Source: Gammaproteobacteria bacterium (GTDB taxonomy: Bacteria; Pseudomonadota; Gammaproteobacteria; 21-64-14). Taken from it: a DNA stretch of 49,695 nucleotides. A program made the position numbers and the translations under genes. The stretch is taken from positions 1 to 49,695 of the forward strand of contig JALUXX010000046.1 of assembly GCA_027013145.1 (NCBI GenBank). Direction: 5' to 3'. Under the pieces are notes generated by a model. That model did not search any database. It was not told where the DNA came from and saw only the letters and a list, made by a program, of their open reading frames with translations. Of this stretch, positions 24,389-33,142 are shown in pieces. Numbering within the stretch: the stretch's first letter is position 1; the number at the start of each line of letters is the position of its first letter.

Positions 24389-25024
24389 ATGGGCCAGTCC
24401 TCGCTGATTCAGCAGTACCTCGCAATCGCCCAACCGTACCTGGATGCCTACGGCTACGGCGCCGTGTTCGCGGGGATCCTGCTCGAGGACTTCGGAGTCC
24501 CCTCCCCGGGCGAGCCGCTGCTGATCGCCGGGGCCCTGCTCGCATCCCAGGGCCACATGGACATCACCGTCCTGCTGTTCACCGCCTGGAGTGCGGCGGT
24601 GATCGGCGACAACATCGGCTACGCCATCGGGCGCTTCGGCGGACGCACCCTGGTGCTGCGCCACGGCGGCCGTCTGGGCCTGCGCGAGCGTCACCTGGCG
24701 AAAGTCGAGCGCTTCTTCGCCCGTTGGGGCGGGGGGATCGTGGTGGTCGCGCGCTTCTTCGAGGTTCTGCGCCAGCTCAACGGCATCGTCGCCGGCCTCG
24801 GCCGCATGCCCTGGTGGCGCTTCCTGGCCTACAACGCGCTCGGGGCCGGACTGTGGGTCGCGGCCTGGGGGTACGGAATCTATCGCGCGGGCCGGCATAT
24901 GGACCGCGCCCTGGCCTGGGTGCGGGCGGCGGAACCCTACGCGATCGCGCTCGGGCTTGCGGCCCTGGCGGGTCTGATGTTCTATCTGTTCCAACGCCGC
25001 CGGAGCGGGGCAACCCGAGGATGA
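24389..25024 (+). CDS. DedA-family inner-membrane protein
   Basis: This is a 211-residue protein with about five hydrophobic segments. It carries the DedA/SNARE-associated signatures: LEDFGVPSPGEPLLIAGALLA near the N-terminus, and VVVARFFEVLRQLNGIVAGLGRM with the conserved ARF and G-x-x-x-G pattern. The family includes lipid (undecaprenyl phosphate or phosphatidyl) flippases needed for envelope homeostasis. ATG 24389 has no strong ribosome site, and translation may be coupled to zwf 35 bp upstream. Its stop overlaps the next start by four bases (ATGA). Confidence 0.9.
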   Translation: MGQSSLIQQYLAIAQPYLDAYGYGAVFAGILLEDFGVPSPGEPLLIAGALLASQGHMDITVLLFTAWSAAVIGDNIGYAIGRFGGRTLVLRHGGRLGLRERHLAKVERFFARWGGGIVVVARFFEVLRQLNGIVAGLGRMPWWRFLAYNALGAGLWVAAWGYGIYRAGRHMDRALAWVRAAEPYAIALGLAALAGLMFYLFQRRRSGATRG

Positions 25025-27396
25025 GTGCACTCGCCGACGGTTCTCCCCTGGATGCGCCGGGCAGCCCCGGGATGGCACCGACCTGGTGCAGCAGCGCCAA
25101 ACAGATGGTGGGCGGCGCGCTGGGCGACACGCGCCTGTGGTTCACGCTCGGCGGCGGGATCGTCAACGAAGTCTACTATCCGCGTATCGACATCCCGCAG
25201 ATCCGCGACCTCGGCTTCATCGTCGCCGACGACCGCGGCTTCTGGGTCGAGGTCAAACGCCTTCCCGGACATACCGTCGAGAGCGCCGAACCCGGCATTC
25301 CCGCCGCACGCATCGTCCACCGTCACCAGCGCTTCACGCTCACCCTGCGCGTGGCGCCGGATCCGCTACGCGACGCATTGCTGGTCGAGGTCCATCTGGA
25401 AGGCGACGAGACCCTGCGCCCCTACGCGCTCCTGGCGCCGCATCTGGGCGGCACCGGTCACGGCAACCGCGCCGCCGTGGACCGCTATCGCGGGCGCAAG
25501 GTGCTGTGGGCCGAACAGGGGCCGTTCGGACTGACGCTGGCCGCCGTCGACCCCGCCCAGCACGATGCCTGGGGACGCGCCGGGGCCGGCTATGTCGGGG
25601 TCAGCGACGGCTGGCAGGACTTCGCGGCCAACGGCGCCATGCAGTGGGAATACCCCGCGGCGGGCCCGGGCAACGTCGCCCTCACCGGCGAACTCCCCCG
25701 GCATGCGGTCCTGGCTTTGGCCTTCGGCAGCAGCCGCCAGTCCGCGGCCACGCTCGCGATCTCGGCCCTGTTGCAGCCCTTCGACGCGGTCTGGGAGCGC
25801 CACATCCAGGCATGGCGCGACTGGCACGCGGCCTGCGAGCGCCTGCGCCCGCCCGACGAGGCGCTCGGCGAACACCTGCGCGCCGAACTGCGCGTCTCGG
25901 CGATGGTGCTGCGCACACACCAGGACCGCACCTTTCCGGGCGCCATGGTCGCCAGCCTCAGCGTCCCGTGGGGCAACAGCGGCGACGAACGCGGGGGCTA
26001 CCACCTGGTCTGGCCGCGCGACCTCGTGGAGTCGGCCGGCGCACTGCTGGCGCTGGGCGCCGAGGACGAAGCACGCGAAGTGTTGCGCTATCTGATCGCC
26101 ACCCAGCTCGAGGACGGGCACTGGTACCAGAACCAGTGGCTGGGCGGGAAGCCCTACTGGCAGGGCGTCCAGCTCGACGAGGCCGCCTTCCCGGTGCTGC
26201 TCGCCGCCGCACTGGCCGAACGCGACGCCCTCGACAGCATCCACGTCAACGATATGGTGCAGCGTGCACTCGCCTTCATCGCGCGCAACGGTCCGGCCAG
26301 CGACCAGGACCGCTGGGAGGAGGACGCGGGAGTCAACGCCTTCACGCTTGCGGCCTGCATCTCGGCGCTGGTGGCCGGCGCCCCGTTCCTGCGCTCGCCG
26401 GCACGGGAGTTCGCGCTTGCGCTGGCCGACTACTGGAACGCCCGGATCGAGACGTGGACCACCGTCGCCTCCACACCGTTGGCCCGACGCTTCGGCGTAG
26501 ACCGCTACTACGTGCGCGTCGCCCCGGTGCAGTCCATCGACGACGGAGACACGCTGCGTCAGGTGCTGCCGATCAAGAACCGCGTCCACGACCCCGGCCT
26601 TGCGGCGGCCGATCAGGTCGGTGTGGACTTCCTCCAGCTCGTACGCTTCGGACTGCGCCGCGCGGACGATCCGCTGGTTCGGGACACCCTCAAGGTCGTC
26701 GACGGGCTGCTGCGCACCGACACGCCTTTCGGGCCCGTGTGGCATCGATACAACGGCGACGGCTACGGCGAGCACGCGGACGGCTCGCCCTACGACGGGA
26801 CCGGTATCGGGCGCGGCTGGCCCCTGCTCACCGGAGAACGCGGGCACTACGCGCTCGCCGCCGGCAGGGATCCGCGCCCCTACCTCGAGGCCATGGCCGC
26901 GATGACCGGCGAGGGCGGCCTGATCCCGGAACAGGTGTGGGATCAGGCCCCGCTCCCCGGGCGCGGGCTCGCCCCGGGCCGCCCGACCGGTTCGGCGATG
27001 CCGCTGGTGTGGGCCCATGCGGAATTCGTCAAACTGATTCACTCGCGCGCCCTCGGGCGCCCCTTCGACCGGCCGGCGGCGGTATGGGAGCGATACCGCG
27101 GCCGCCCACCGAAATCGTACGCCGTGCTGTGGTGCCCGCAGGCACGGCTGCACCGCGCCCCGGCCGGCCGCCCGATCTGGGTGTGTTCGTTCGCGCCAGC
27201 GCTGGTGCATTGGGGAATCGACGGCTGGCAGGACGTCACGGACGCCTTCACCCGCGACACGGGCCTGGGTCTGCACGTGGCGGAACTGGACACCGCGCGG
27301 CTGAGGCCCGGCCAACACGTGGAATTCACACTGCGCGAGCGCGCCGGAGACCATTGGGAGGGGCGCGACCACCGCATCGAGATCGTGGCGGAGTGA
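25021..27396 (+). CDS. Cytoplasmic GH15 glucoamylase (glucan 1,4-alpha-glucosidase)
   Basis: This is a 791-residue protein. A beta-sandwich N-terminal domain (about 20-290; CSSAKQMVGGALGDTRLWFT) precedes an (alpha/alpha)6 catalytic domain (about 300-700). The general acid lies in RWEEDAGVN (Glu433/434) and the general base is Glu637 in LIPEQVWDQ. A small C-terminal domain follows. There is no signal peptide, so it should release glucose from internal glycogen or maltodextrins rather than external starch. GAGG is just before the ATG, and the start overlaps the DedA stop by four bases. It forms one operon with tal and zwf. Confidence 0.93.
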   Translation: MSALADGSPLDAPGSPGMAPTWCSSAKQMVGGALGDTRLWFTLGGGIVNEVYYPRIDIPQIRDLGFIVADDRGFWVEVKRLPGHTVESAEPGIPAARIVHRHQRFTLTLRVAPDPLRDALLVEVHLEGDETLRPYALLAPHLGGTGHGNRAAVDRYRGRKVLWAEQGPFGLTLAAVDPAQHDAWGRAGAGYVGVSDGWQDFAANGAMQWEYPAAGPGNVALTGELPRHAVLALAFGSSRQSAATLAISALLQPFDAVWERHIQAWRDWHAACERLRPPDEALGEHLRAELRVSAMVLRTHQDRTFPGAMVASLSVPWGNSGDERGGYHLVWPRDLVESAGALLALGAEDEAREVLRYLIATQLEDGHWYQNQWLGGKPYWQGVQLDEAAFPVLLAAALAERDALDSIHVNDMVQRALAFIARNGPASDQDRWEEDAGVNAFTLAACISALVAGAPFLRSPAREFALALADYWNARIETWTTVASTPLARRFGVDRYYVRVAPVQSIDDGDTLRQVLPIKNRVHDPGLAAADQVGVDFLQLVRFGLRRADDPLVRDTLKVVDGLLRTDTPFGPVWHRYNGDGYGEHADGSPYDGTGIGRGWPLLTGERGHYALAAGRDPRPYLEAMAAMTGEGGLIPEQVWDQAPLPGRGLAPGRPTGSAMPLVWAHAEFVKLIHSRALGRPFDRPAAVWERYRGRPPKSYAVLWCPQARLHRAPAGRPIWVCSFAPALVHWGIDGWQDVTDAFTRDTGLGLHVAELDTARLRPGQHVEFTLRERAGDHWEGRDHRIEIVAE

Positions 27397-27495
27397 CGCC
27401 GCCCGCGGGCGCCGCGGGCGCTCCTCGCGGGCGGATACTGAACTACAATGTCCTGCAGGGAGGGCGCATCGAGCCCACGGCCCGGAGGCGTGCGA

Positions 27496-28281
27496 ATGGC
27501 GCATGCGGTGTGTTCCGAAGGCCTGGACATCCCGCCGATCCGGGCACTTCCCGCTTCGCGCCCGCTGCGCTGGCTCGGCGCCGGGTGGCGGGATCTGCGC
27601 CGCGCTCCGTGGATCGGGATGACCTACGGCTCGATGTTCGCGGCGATGGGTGCGGTGCTGACCCTGGGCCTTGCATCGGCGGATCGGCTGCCGTGGATCG
27701 TCCCGGGGGGCTTCGGGTTCGTCCTGCTCGGTCCGCTGCTCGCGGTCGGCCTCTACGAGGTCAGCCGGTGCCTGGAGCAAGGACTGCGTCCCCGCCTTAC
27801 GCCGGTCCTGAACGCGTGGCGGGCCAATCCCGCGCAGATCGGTGTCCTGGGGGTGGCGCTGATCGCGGTGCTGGTCACCTGGCTGCTGGTCGCGAACCTG
27901 ATCTTCGCGCTCTTCTTCAGCCGCCCGATCGCCGGGTGGCATGACTTCTACACCCAGGCGTTCCTGTCGGGGCAGGGCCTCCCGTTTCTGACGGTCGGCA
28001 CGCTCGTCGGTGCCGTGTTCGCCGTACTGGTGTTTTCGATCACCGTGATCTCGATCCCGATGCTCCTGGATCGAAAGGCCGACGTGATCACGGCGATGGT
28101 GACCAGCATCCGTGCGGCACGGCGCAACCCCGCAACCATGGCGGTCTGGGCGGGGATGATCCTGGTACTGACCGCCGCCGGGCTGATGACGCTCTACATC
28201 GGCCTGATCGTCGTCCTTCCGCTCATCGGGCATGCCACTTGGCATGCCTACCGCGACCTCGTGGCCGCCAACGGGCGCTGA
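27496..28281 (+). CDS. DUF2189 multi-pass membrane protein
   Basis: This is a 261-residue protein with about six transmembrane segments. It has the DUF2189 pattern: WLGAGWRDLRRAPWIGMTYGSMF near the start, GFGFVLLGPLLAVGLYEVSRCLEQG in the middle, and a final LYIGLIVVLPLIGHATWHAYRDL. The function of this family is unknown; members are often near cytochrome oxidase or stress genes. GGAGG precedes the ATG at 27496 with good spacing. It lies 99 bp after the glucoamylase and converges on the LysR gene. Confidence 0.85.
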   Translation: MAHAVCSEGLDIPPIRALPASRPLRWLGAGWRDLRRAPWIGMTYGSMFAAMGAVLTLGLASADRLPWIVPGGFGFVLLGPLLAVGLYEVSRCLEQGLRPRLTPVLNAWRANPAQIGVLGVALIAVLVTWLLVANLIFALFFSRPIAGWHDFYTQAFLSGQGLPFLTVGTLVGAVFAVLVFSITVISIPMLLDRKADVITAMVTSIRAARRNPATMAVWAGMILVLTAAGLMTLYIGLIVVLPLIGHATWHAYRDLVAANGR

Positions 28282-28329
28282 GGCGGGGGCCGCCGAGCCG
28301 GTGGCGGAGCCGGCCGCCGTCCGGTCGCG

Positions 28330-29235
28330 TCAGGGGGAATCCCAGACCGGTTCCGGGCCGAAACGGGCGGCGAGAAACTCGACGAATACGCGCACCTTCG
28401 CCGGGAGGTGTCGGCGTTGCGCAAACAGGGCGTGAATCGACAACTCGGGCAGCCGGTAGCGCGGGAGAACCTGTTCCAGGCGCCCCGTCCGCAGGTCCTC
28501 CCCCACCAGGAAGGTGGGGATACGCACGATCCCGAGGCCCGCAAGCGCGGCCTCGCGCAGGGTTTCGCCGTTGTTCGCGCGCAGGCTCCCCGACACCCGC
28601 ACTGAGGCGTCCCGGCGTGCGCCGGCGAAGTGCCACTCACCGTACGGCCCCGCATAGCTGTAGTGCAGGCAGTTGTGTCGGACGAGATCCGATGGGGTCC
28701 GGGGCACACCATGGCGCTTGAGGTAGGCCGGCGCGGCACAGGCGACCAGGCGGCATGGGGCCAGGCGTCGGGCGACGAGACTCGAATCCGGGAGTTGTGC
28801 GATGCGGATGGCGACATCGAAGGCCTCGGCGACGAGGTCCAACTCGCGGTCGTCCATCACCAGATCGATGCGGACCTCGGGGAAGCGGCGCAGAAAATCC
28901 ACGATCGCTGGCGCCAGGTGCAGCCGCCCGAAGGACATCGGGGCGTTGATCCGCAGCGTTCCACGCGGTTCGCCCTGCAGGCGGGTGACCGCATCCTCGG
29001 CCTCGGCCGCCTCGGAGACGATCCGGGCGCAGAACTCGTAGTAGGCCGCGCCCGCCTCAGTGACGCTGAGCCGTCGGGTCGTGCGAAACAGAAGCCGCGC
29101 ACCGAGACGCCGCTCGAGCTGGGCCACGCGCTTGCTCACGGCGGCCTTGGAGATCCCCAGGCGTTCGGCGGCGCCCGAAAAGCTGTGCGCCTCCACCACC
29201 GCCGCGAACAGCGCCATGTCCCTTAAATCCACCAT
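28330..29235 (-). CDS. LysR-family transcriptional regulator
   Basis: This is a 301-residue regulator. The N-terminal HTH (about 1-60) reads FSGAAERLGISKAAVSKRVAQLERRLG, with FRTTRRLSVTEAG behind it. The effector-binding domain (90-295) resembles the AaeR/DsdC-like group often linked to aromatic or quinone response. The ATG at 29235, preceded by GGGGCTG, is preferred to the one 33 bp earlier. It faces wrbA across 316 bp, which suggests it controls that gene and itself; the palindrome-bounded repeat lies between them. Confidence 0.92.
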   Translation of the reverse strand: MVDLRDMALFAAVVEAHSFSGAAERLGISKAAVSKRVAQLERRLGARLLFRTTRRLSVTEAGAAYYEFCARIVSEAAEAEDAVTRLQGEPRGTLRINAPMSFGRLHLAPAIVDFLRRFPEVRIDLVMDDRELDLVAEAFDVAIRIAQLPDSSLVARRLAPCRLVACAAPAYLKRHGVPRTPSDLVRHNCLHYSYAGPYGEWHFAGARRDASVRVSGSLRANNGETLREAALAGLGIVRIPTFLVGEDLRTGRLEQVLPRYRLPELSIHALFAQRRHLPAKVRVFVEFLAARFGPEPVWDSP

Positions 29236-29255
29236 TTTCAGCCCCTTCCCCCACC

Positions 29256-29387
29256 GGGTCGGTGACAAATGCGTCTCATTTCCATTTACCGACGGGCCAC
29301 ATTACCGACGGGCCACATCGCCTTGGTCGACGGACCGGGGATCTCCCCCATCTGCGAATCGAAATCAGTCCGATTTGTCACCGACCC
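29256..29387. repeat. 132-bp palindrome-bounded element with an internal 16-bp tandem duplication
   Basis: GGGTCGGTGACAAAT (29256-29270) recurs perfectly inverted as ATTTGTCACCGACCC (29373-29387). Inside, TTACCGACGGGCCACA is present twice in direct tandem (29286-29301 and 29302-29317). The GGTCGGTGACAAATG text resembles, from memory, repeats near REP-associated (Y1-type) transposases; no transposase is present here. It is non-coding and fills the middle of the LysR-wrbA intergenic region. Confidence 0.65.
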
Positions 29388-29551
29388 CAAGGGGGATGGT
29401 ACGGATAGGAGGGGGGGAATGTTAGGGCAATTATACCCGTTTCAGAAACAGTATTTTCAAATTTTGATGATTGTAAACCGTGGCGCGTGCGGATCACACT
29501 GTGCCGGCGCACCCCACTCAACCGAACCGAAGCGATCCAGAGGAGGGACAC
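29388..29551. promoter_or_regulatory. AT-rich leader upstream of wrbA
   Basis: About 29418-29480 is sharply richer in A+T than its surroundings (runs such as ATTTTCAAATTTTGATGATT). Such a patch beside a LysR-type regulator gene is the likely promoter and operator region for wrbA. I cannot single out a -35/-10 pair or a T-N11-A site with confidence. Confidence 0.35.
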
Positions 29552-30154
29552 ATGAGCAAGCTATTGGTCCTCTACTACAGCATGTACGGGCATGTCGAAA
29601 CCATGGCGAACGCCGTGGCGGACGGCGCCCGCGAGGTCGACGGCACCCGTGTCACCGTCAAACGCGTCCCCGAACTCGTCCCCGAGGACAAGGCCCGCGC
29701 CGCCGGCGCCAAGATCGACCAATCCGCCCCGATCGCCGCACCCGACGAGCTGGCCGACTACGACGCCATCGTCTTCGGCACGCCCACCCGCTTCGGAAAC
29801 ATGGCCGCGCAGATGCGCAACTTCCTCGACCAGACCGGGAAACTGTGGATGTCCGGCGCGCTCGTCGGAAAGATCGGCAGCGTGTTCGTCAGCACCGCGA
29901 CCCAGCACGGCGGACAGGAGACGACGATCACCTCGTTCCACACCACTCTCCTCCACCACGGGATGATCATCGTCGGGGTTCCCTACTCCTGCCAGGGGCT
30001 CCTCGACATGACGGCCATCACGGGCGGAACACCCTATGGCGCCACGACGCTGGCCGCCGGTGACGGCAGCCGCATGCCCTCCGAGAATGAACTCGCCATT
30101 GCCCGGTTCCAGGGGAAACACGTCGCACAGATTGCCGGAAAGCTTTTCGGGTGA
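29552..30154 (+). CDS. wrbA: NAD(P)H:quinone oxidoreductase, WrbA family
   Basis: This is a 200-residue flavodoxin-like protein. It has [15 protein letters not shown] at the FMN phosphate loop, [20 protein letters not shown] in the middle, and the [25 protein letters not shown] block typical of WrbA. It reduces quinones by two electrons and so avoids semiquinone radicals. AGGAGGG precedes the ATG at 29552. The adjacent LysR gene and the following yceI suggest a quinone or redox stress unit. Confidence 0.95.
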   Translation: MSKLLVLYYSMYGHVETMANAVADGAREVDGTRVTVKRVPELVPEDKARAAGAKIDQSAPIAAPDELADYDAIVFGTPTRFGNMAAQMRNFLDQTGKLWMSGALVGKIGSVFVSTATQHGGQETTITSFHTTLLHHGMIIVGVPYSCQGLLDMTAITGGTPYGATTLAAGDGSRMPSENELAIARFQGKHVAQIAGKLFG

Positions 30155-30206
30155 CCCGCCCGTGAGGGGTATATTTCGTTACCGGATCCACAAGGAGGGT
30201 CTCGAT

Positions 30207-30851
30207 ATGAAACCGCTGTCCTTCCTCGTCCCGCCGGCCCTGGCCGCCGCGGCGCTGCTGGCAACCGCGCACGCCGCACCCGCCTACCGCACCCTGCGCG
30301 ACAGCCCGGCCGGACTCTATCGTATCGATCCCGATCATTCGCTGGTGCAGTTTACGATCGGCCATGTCGGCATCGTGCCTGTCACCGGCGTCTTCCGTCG
30401 CATCCACGGGACCTATCACTTCGATCCCGGGCACCCGGAACGGGATCGCGCCACCGTCGTCATTCCCGTGCGCAGCCTCGACACCTTCGTCCCGGTCCGC
30501 GACAAGGACCTGCTGGGGCCGAAGTTCTTCGACGCGGCGCGCTACCCGCAGATTCGTTTCGTGAGCACGTCCTATCGGCCCACCGGGCCGGGGCGCGGAC
30601 GCCTCCGCGGCCGCCTCACCCTACACGGCATCACGCATCCGGTGGTGTTCGACGTCCGCCGGATCGGGGCCGGGCCTGTGCGTTGGCTGCCCAAACCTTG
30701 GGGCGGTTACCTGAGCGGGTACGTCGCCACGACCACCATCGACCGGTTACGCTACGGTCTCACCGCCTACCCCGCTGCGCTGAGTCACGACGTACGGATT
30801 CGGGTCGCCATCGAAGGCGTACGGATGGACCGCGAATCAAGGCGCCCGTAG
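30207..30851 (+). CDS. yceI: YceI-family periplasmic isoprenoid-binding protein
   Basis: This is a 214-residue protein with a signal peptide (about 1-23, ending AHAAPA). The YceI lipocalin-like barrel follows, with YRIDPDHSLVQFTIGH, DKDLLGPKFFDAARYPQIRFVS and LRGRLTLHGITHPVVFDV. The family binds polyisoprenoids such as quinone precursors. AAGGAGGG precedes the ATG at 30207, 52 bp after wrbA, so the two are probably co-transcribed. Its 3' end overlaps the convergent yihY gene by 15 bp. Confidence 0.93.
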   Translation: MKPLSFLVPPALAAAALLATAHAAPAYRTLRDSPAGLYRIDPDHSLVQFTIGHVGIVPVTGVFRRIHGTYHFDPGHPERDRATVVIPVRSLDTFVPVRDKDLLGPKFFDAARYPQIRFVSTSYRPTGPGRGRLRGRLTLHGITHPVVFDVRRIGAGPVRWLPKPWGGYLSGYVATTTIDRLRYGLTAYPAALSHDVRIRVAIEGVRMDRESRRP

Positions 30852-32219
30852 CGGAGGAGTAACGGTGGTCGGAGCCGGCGGGCCGTCAGCCGCCGCGCCG
30901 GCCGCCAGATCGCAGAGCGACCGCCCCTCGAGGCTCTTCGCGACCGCCCCATCCACCAGCGCCAGGACGGCATCCGCCGCCGGATCGGCGGCTGTGACCA
31001 AGCCCGCGGGAGGATCGCCCGTACCGGCCTCGCGCAGCGTACGGAGGATCGCGGCGACGGGGATCGTCTCCGGGTCCCGCGCCGGCAGGTAGGCGGGAGG
31101 ATCCTGCGCGGCCTGCACCAGATAACCGGCCCGCAACAAGGTGTCCAGCGTCGGGTCCAGGACCTCGATCGGGATCCTGAGCGCCTGCACCAGCGCCTCG
31201 GCGGTCCACGGCCTCGACCCGGTGTGGTAGCCGCGCGCCACCATTGTCATCACACTCAACCCGACCCGTTCCTGATCGCGCGGGGCCAGACGCGGAGGGC
31301 GCCGGCGCGGAGTCAGGTATTCCGGGTGCTGAACGTAGAAGGCGATGCTCGACCCCATCAGCAGAATCAGCCAACTCACATACACCCAGATCATGAACAT
31401 GACCAGGATCGCGAAACCCGAGTAGATCGCGGTATATCGCGTGGAGTTGACTACGAAGGCGGCGAACGCCCAGCCCGCCGTCTCCCACGAGGCGCCGGCG
31501 ATCAACGCCCCCACCGCGGCGGGTCCGATGCGAACGCGCGTGTTGGGCACGAAGATGTAGACGAAGGCGAAGGCCCCGATGACCAACAGATAGGGAATCA
31601 GCTTTCCCAAGGCCCAGATCGCGGTTCCGAACGGCTCGATCGCCGCCATACGGTGCATCAAGGACGTATTCAGGGCCGAGGCCGTGATGCCCAACGCCGC
31701 AACGATCAGTACGGGACCGACGAGGATGACGCTGAGGTATTCGCTGAAGCGCTGCGAAAGGGGCCGCAGCCGGGTCACGTGCCAGATATAGTTGAACGAG
31801 TCCTCGATCTTCTGAATCAGCGAGATCGCCGTATAGAGGAGCAGCGCCAATCCGATCGACCCCAGCACGCCCACCTTGAGGTTGTCGACGAAACCGAGGA
31901 TTCGGTTGGCGACCTCGGCACCCCCCGCGCCGAGCGGCGTGAGCATTCCGAGCACAAACGGTTCGATCTGGTTGTGTACGCCAAAGGCCTTGAGGACGGA
32001 AAAGCTCAGCGCCAACAACGGGACCACGGAGAGCAGCGTGGTATAGACTAGGCTCATGGCGCGCAGCGTGAGCTGGCCGTCGGCGACGTCGCGCAGGACC
32101 ACCCACCCCACCTGCAGGGCACGGCGCACGACGCCCCTCCAACTCCGTGCGCCCAGCGGCTCGGCCGACCACAGCCGCCCCATCAGATTTCGGGAGAACC
32201 AGCCTGCGTCCCGTTCCAT
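30837..32219 (-). CDS. yihY: YihY/BrkB-family inner-membrane protein with a C-terminal winged-helix-like domain
   Basis: This is a 460-residue protein. About six transmembrane segments (about 45-310) include TLRAMSLVYTTLLSVVPLLALSFSVLKAFG, the mark of the YihY (formerly 'RNase BN') family. A cytoplasmic C-terminal region (about 325-460) has a helix-turn-helix-like stretch (PWTAEALVQALRIPIEVLDPTLDTLLRAGYL). The molecular role is unknown; it is not RNase BN. GGAGGG precedes the ATG at 32219. Twenty further upstream residues were excluded. Confidence 0.9.
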   Translation of the reverse strand: MERDAGWFSRNLMGRLWSAEPLGARSWRGVVRRALQVGWVVLRDVADGQLTLRAMSLVYTTLLSVVPLLALSFSVLKAFGVHNQIEPFVLGMLTPLGAGGAEVANRILGFVDNLKVGVLGSIGLALLLYTAISLIQKIEDSFNYIWHVTRLRPLSQRFSEYLSVILVGPVLIVAALGITASALNTSLMHRMAAIEPFGTAIWALGKLIPYLLVIGAFAFVYIFVPNTRVRIGPAAVGALIAGASWETAGWAFAAFVVNSTRYTAIYSGFAILVMFMIWVYVSWLILLMGSSIAFYVQHPEYLTPRRRPPRLAPRDQERVGLSVMTMVARGYHTGSRPWTAEALVQALRIPIEVLDPTLDTLLRAGYLVQAAQDPPAYLPARDPETIPVAAILRTLREAGTGDPPAGLVTAADPAADAVLALVDGAVAKSLEGRSLCDLAAGAAADGPPAPTTVTPPLRAP

Positions 32220-32352
32220 ACCGGCCCTCCGGCCCCGCACCGCGGCACACGGCCCCGGAAGACCTGCCGGCGCGCGCACCCGGACGAGCGGAATGACGAC
32301 GAACAGGAGAGAGTATGACAGCGGGGGATTACGCCCGCAAAGGCGGAAGGAC

Positions 32353-32389
32353 GCGGCCGGCGGTCGGAGTCAGCCCTCCCGCCGGCCGC
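32353..32389 (-). terminator. Hairpin after petC
   Basis: GCGGCCGGCGG (32353-32363) and CCGCCGGCCGC (32379-32389) are perfect 11-bp arms around a 15-nt loop, seven bases past the petC stop on the minus strand. There is no clear T-run. It probably ends the petABC transcript, possibly with Rho. Confidence 0.5.
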
Positions 32390-32395
32390 GGTGCA

Positions 32396-33142
32396 TCAAT
32401 GGATGTCTTCCCAGTAGGCCTTCTTGAGGAAGTAGGCGACCACACTGAACAGGATCATCAGCAAGACGATCCACACGCCCAGATGCTCGCGCTCGAGTTT
32501 GTTGGGCTCGGCGGTCCAGGCGAGGAAGGTGACGATGTCGCGAACCCAGTGATGGTACTGTTCGGGGGTCATGGAACCCGGGCTGACCTGCTTCAGCCCG
32601 ACGATGACCTTCTCCTTGGTACCGTCCGGCGCGGTGATCTCCTTGTACTCGGGCACCTGAGCCCCCTGCAGGTTCTCGACCACATCGGGCATGCCGACGT
32701 TCGGGAAGACCACGTTGTTCACGCCGGTCGGACGCGCCTTGTCGAGGTAGAATCCCGTCAGGTAGGTGTACAGCCAGTCGGTCCCGCGCACCCGGACCTC
32801 GTCGGTCAGGTCCGGGGGGGCTTTGCCGAACCACTTCGCCGCAAGCGCCGCCGGCATCGACGAAACCATCGGGTCGCCGACCTTAACCCCATTGAAGATC
32901 AGGTACTTCTTGATATCGTCCTGGCTCAGCCCCAACGGCTTCTCGAGCTGCAGGTAACGCACGTAGCTCAGCGAGTGGCAGCCCATGCAGTAGTTGGCGA
33001 AATCGCGCGCGCCGCGCTGCAGGGCGGCCTTGTCGGCGACGTCCACCTTGACGTGGCGCATGAAGCCGCCCCCCTCGGAGGCATGCGCCTGGGGTACCCA
33101 CGCAATCGCACAGAACAGAAGACCGAGGATCAATGTTCTCAT
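32396..33142 (-). CDS. petC: Cytochrome c1 of the bc1 complex
   Basis: This is a 248-residue protein. The signal peptide is about 1-21 (PQAHA|S). The heme c site is C52-M-G-C55-H56, the axial Met region is in the middle, and one C-terminal anchor (LGVWIVLLMILFSVVAYFL) is followed by a Lys-rich end. It carries electrons from the Rieske protein to soluble cytochrome c or a terminal oxidase. Its ATG overlaps the petB stop by four bases, so the two are translationally coupled. Confidence 0.96.
   Translation of the reverse strand: MRTLILGLLFCAIAWVPQAHASEGGGFMRHVKVDVADKAALQRGARDFANYCMGCHSLSYVRYLQLEKPLGLSQDDIKKYLIFNGVKVGDPMVSSMPAALAAKWFGKAPPDLTDEVRVRGTDWLYTYLTGFYLDKARPTGVNNVVFPNVGMPDVVENLQGAQVPEYKEITAPDGTKEKVIVGLKQVSPGSMTPEQYHHWVRDIVTFLAWTAEPNKLEREHLGVWIVLLMILFSVVAYFLKKAYWEDIH

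Noticed and set aside
25366-28245. A 959-codon minus-strand frame opposite the glucoamylase and DUF2189 genes
   Set aside because: It is a shadow frame; the plus-strand genes have clear motifs, ribosome sites and coupled starts.
29286-29317. A CRISPR-like repeat
   Set aside because: It is two direct units with no spacer, as is the 13-bp repeat at 47178; there are no cas genes.
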